Source: Sipunculus nudus
Lineage: Eukaryota > Annelida > Sipuncula > Golfingiida > Sipunculidae
Direction: 5' to 3'
Assembly: GCA_026874595.1 (NCBI GenBank)
Contig: CM049314.1
Location: 2,875,318 to 2,939,317 of the forward strand
Length of the DNA stretch: 64,000 bases
Position 1 is the first letter of the stretch; every line of letters starts with the position of its first letter. Below, in pieces: positions 60,510 to 64,000 of this stretch. The notes under the pieces were generated by a model. The model saw only the letters and a list, made by a program, of their open reading frames with translations. It did not search any database and was not told the origin of the DNA. Position numbers and translations under genes: made by a program.

Positions 60510-63500
60510 ATGAGAATGTGCTCTAAATATTTATTCATATGAGGTTAGGGTTTTTTTTGTACTGATTCATTTTTAGACTTTAAGATGTTTGATGAATTTC
60601 AGATATTTGACTAAATACTAATTATTGCAGCATACCTGTAACAACTACCCATATTTCCGGGCGTGTTATTTCTGCGTGATTGTAACACCACTAAAGATGG
60701 GAACGACCAGGTTCATTAAACTGTCAAACCAACTGGCTGAAACTCATGCACACGTACACTCCAAAATGATGAATAAGGCATGAGGTAACAAAACAAGTCA
60801 ATATATTTTAGAAAACATACACTTACATTTCTCTGGAGAGGCGGAACGTCCGATATTAAACACAGAAAAATCACAAAGTCCGTTAACACCAATGCACAGT
60901 TGTCCTTTGTTTACGCTGTTCTAGATCACATGACTTTCGCACACAAGTGACATCGGGACGTTGCGTTTCTCGACTTACTGCTTGCTTGCGCTGTGTACAT
61001 ACCGTTCCCTATTACGCCGACTTCCAATAATTATATGTATTTTGATATGAGCACGACTCCAGAGACAAAACCCTGAGATAACCAAACTAATCAGGTGCTC
61101 CTATTTTGAAGTCTACAACAAACCGTCGTTACAATAGAGACCGTTAAACAGAGATGGCTTTCCCGAAATTTAAACTGTAATAAATTAAAATCAAACGAGA
61201 CAAATGTGCTCTCTAACTAAAGTTCTCACGCTAATATCTAAGCATGATACTCAATATTAATATCCAATAAATCATCAAAACAATCATCTGGTTATACTCT
61301 CTACTTGAATATGCAAAACAGTAAATAAGTCAAAGTCCTCTGATGACAGTTTAACTCTCAAAATAATTATTTTATAGAGTAAATAATTATTACATGTACC
61401 AACAAAAATACTTGTTAACAATTTTCACCTCTTAAAAGCTTCCTTTTAAAGATATAGCAAAAGAAGTAAAGATGCGCATTGAAGAACACGTTTACAACTC
61501 CTTAGAGTGAAAAAAAAGGAAATTTTGAACTATATTTTTTACTTTACATATTACAATAGTCAGAAATACTGCCATTTTTGCGTGTTTGAAAAAAATTGTT
61601 TCATTAAATCAAATATGATAAAGAATCAATAGTAACAATATTAATAATTCAAATTTATAAAGAACAAAAACACTCATTTCCTATAAATTTAATGCAATGA
61701 AAATATCGCAAAACCGTTGCCAAAATGCTACCACATATCGCTTTACATTGCAATACGAAATTTGCAGGCGTTACCCAGACCTTGCATCTTGGTATATGCT
61801 TCGCTCTTTATAAAGCTACATGATAGGGCGAATAAGACGGAAGAAATTTGTCATTTATATTATATCTATTAAAGCTATGTCAATATCTGTTAGGCAAATT
61901 TATTTTATCACTGAAATTCAGGTTTATATAAATGAACATACTTACAACGACTATATAATCATCGACCCTTTTTACTTGCGCTTTCGTAAATTATATATTG
62001 CGCGATCATGCTTTTCGGTTTTGGATTGGCAACAGTTTTTTTCCTTTAACATATAAGATTGGTTTTCCTCATTACTACCTATAAGAAATGTTGTTAAATG
62101 CATATTAATATGCAAAGTCATTTTTTGCATATTCCATAAGAATAAAATGTAAAATTTGCTCTACATGTCTAGATCCAGGTGATTAGGTTAAAGATTCAAG
62201 TTTCAGTACATGTCCACCATATGTATGGTTTTATTATTATTCTTTTTTTTTAAATCACAGATGAGGGTTCCCTTTCAGTTGACACCTCAGTAATACGGTA
62301 ATAAGCCTTTACCGACATTTCGAACGAGGCTCCCATGCTATTTAACCACAGAAAAATTATGGTACAGACTCATTTTTAGGCAAATTATCTATACTTAAGT
62401 CGTTGAAAAGTTTGCTTTATTACGTCAACAACTAGCGGTAACTCATATGACAACTGGCTAAGTTTTTCTTTTTTTAGGATTTATAAATAAGATGCGTATA
62501 AGGGAAGCCACAGGGTCGTCCTTTTGTTGAGAAAATAAAAGCAACTTTTGGCGGAAAACCATTATATTCCCAAGTAATTGGGTTGTTGAAATATTCAAAG
62601 CGGCAAAGAGGCACATTTTCTTTGTGAAGCTTTGTGTCATAATGAGACGTGCCTTTTGCACCTGCTTTGATTTATAATTTTACATAATAAACTTCAGGAG
62701 GACAGACAAATTATAACTTCGTAAGTAGAAACTGTAAAAGAACTCTTTCGTAACATTGTATATATACAATTATTGTTTCGAATGGCTGAGTGTATATCAT
62801 TTGCGCCTTGAGACCAGGAGATGCAGCAATCACTGCACCATTTTTTGCAAATAAAAAAATATCAGCAGATACATAAATGTAATAATAAATAGTACTTAAA
62901 TAGTGCTATGATCATACACGGCTACCAAACGCACACCGGCATATTCAATGCAAAATTCCCATCCAAAGCCAATCCGATATTTGTCTTCAAGGGGGGGGGG
63001 GGGTGACTCGCATTTTTTCAACATTTTTTTTTATATTTGTCTGTATATAAATCATTACATGTACTTAAGTCGTGGCAGAATGATGGCTGGGTTGGGGTGG
63101 GTAACTGTAAATTCATTTCTTGCAAATTATACCTGGCGGCCGGTAATGTATATTAGAACTGTTGGTGGGCAAATATATTCCCATGGCTTAAACTAGAATA
63201 AGCACTGCCACCTGCCGGTAAATTATATACAGTTTCTTGAATCTTATATTTTAGGGGAAATGGGAAGAAAGCGTCCGAGCGCAGAATAGACTTGTGTTTT
63301 TTGCACCTCCTTTGTGATACACTCTATCTCCATACGAAGTACTACGTAAGGAACGACTATATACTCATTAAGTTCACAGTTTCGTCCAATTCTCCTCAAT
63401 AAGACACAGCCACAAAGAGGGTTCAAACGACTGTATATATAACATTGTATGGTTCTTTGACCGTCGCAAATTATGTTTAGGAGCTAGCACAGACGTTCCG

Positions 63501-63592
63501 CTCACACACCTTTACGTGTACCGAGGCTTGTTAAAACGTTTTTTTTTTTACATGTTGTAGTGGAAAACATTATAACTGACGTCCTACTAGGA
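60510..63592. other. No gene recognised
   Basis: AT-rich, single-copy-looking sequence with short meaningless frames and a poly-G run at 62990-63003. Confidence 0.4.
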
Positions 63593-63658
<66 letters not shown>

Positions 63659-63661
63659 ATA
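63593..63661. repeat. (AT)n microsatellite
   Basis: AT tract with one interruption. Confidence 0.95.
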
Positions 63662-63674
63662 TTGTCTATGATGG

Positions 63675-63866
63675 ATGCAACCTTTCGGAGTGTCTCGAGC
63701 TTTTGTCATATTTGTTGTGATGTATATCCCACATCTCCTTGCTGCCAGTATTGGTACCAAGGATTTCGAACTCCCTCTTTTAAACCTATGGCACAGTCTC
63801 CAAAATACAACTAAGCGTCAGATAGATTCCTTTTCATGGACGGCACCACCGGCTTGCACTTCGTAG
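63675..63866 (+). CDS. Short hypothetical frame with signal-like N-terminus
   Basis: 63-residue frame: RAFVIFVVMYIPHLLAAS is hydrophobic like a secretion signal, followed by a polar stretch (GTKDFELPLLNLWHSLQ) and a stop at 63864. It might be a first exon read past its donor, or chance. No family recognised. Confidence 0.2.
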   Translation: MQPFGVSRAFVIFVVMYIPHLLAASIGTKDFELPLLNLWHSLQNTTKRQIDSFSWTAPPACTS

Positions 63867-63894
63867 GCTTACAGATAATGTCCTAGATGTCTCC

Positions 63895-64000
63895 ACAGGG
63901 AAGGATCCAGGATTCAAGAAAAACGGGGGCGGGGCGTCCAACCCATATGAGGACTAATAAAAAACCTAAAAAAAAGTTCCCCAGGTCCGGAAAAAGGTGG
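63895..64000. mobile_element. End of a MITE-like repeat, cut by the window
   Basis: The aaggatccaggatt...cgggggcgggg sequence resembles the left end of the element at 27395-27564 (tggatccaggatt followed by a G run). The rest lies beyond the window. Confidence 0.4.

Overview
The window is eukaryotic nuclear DNA, probably from a marine invertebrate; a bivalve mollusc is my best guess. It is AT-rich and gene-poor, has spliced genes with GT/AG boundaries, is full of (AT)n tracts and minisatellites, and carries an LRR-plus-Ig receptor family and a Ty3/gypsy element of the Gmr1 type. I saw no bacterial-style operon, CRISPR array, tRNA or rRNA. The species is inference.

Most of the window is one segmental-duplication cluster. 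The repeated module, read left to right, is: a 3-4 kb spacer (copies A 1-3890, B 15765-19570, C 33150-36145, D 39385-46440), a 40-bp minisatellite array (7402-8821, 20041-22836, 46883-50391), and then minus-strand exons of an LRR-Ig transmembrane receptor. Only the locus at 28749-31147 keeps the LRR exon, the Ig domain and the transmembrane/tail exon, and even it has a one-base frameshift between LRRCT and Ig. The other three loci (9067-9850, 22916-23640, 50628-55112) keep only decayed TM/tail and Ig exons. A 1.06-kb tandem duplication (25366-27480), with an older third copy (28040-28500), lies 3' of the best gene.

Mobile DNA has reshaped the cluster. A 5.5-kb degenerate Gmr1-like gypsy element (10225-15750) has the order gag-PR-INT-RT-RNase H, with integrase before reverse transcriptase. 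A second copy at 36146-39325 is inverted inside its own LTR. A solo LTR of the same family sits in copy A (2371-3141). A 3.59-kb TIR element (51353-54943) splits the third receptor remnant. Smaller TIR elements lie at 6053-7001, 27395-27564, 40225-40620 and 58928-59361.

The right flank (55.2-64 kb) is different: a plus-strand LRR pseudogene whose last 3' coding segment has become a 73-bp minisatellite (55230-56070), an unidentified reading frame split by a TIR element (58764-59563), one candidate minus-strand exon (60383-60502), and otherwise sequence in which I see no gene. All functional statements rest on reading motifs and self-comparison; no database search was possible.
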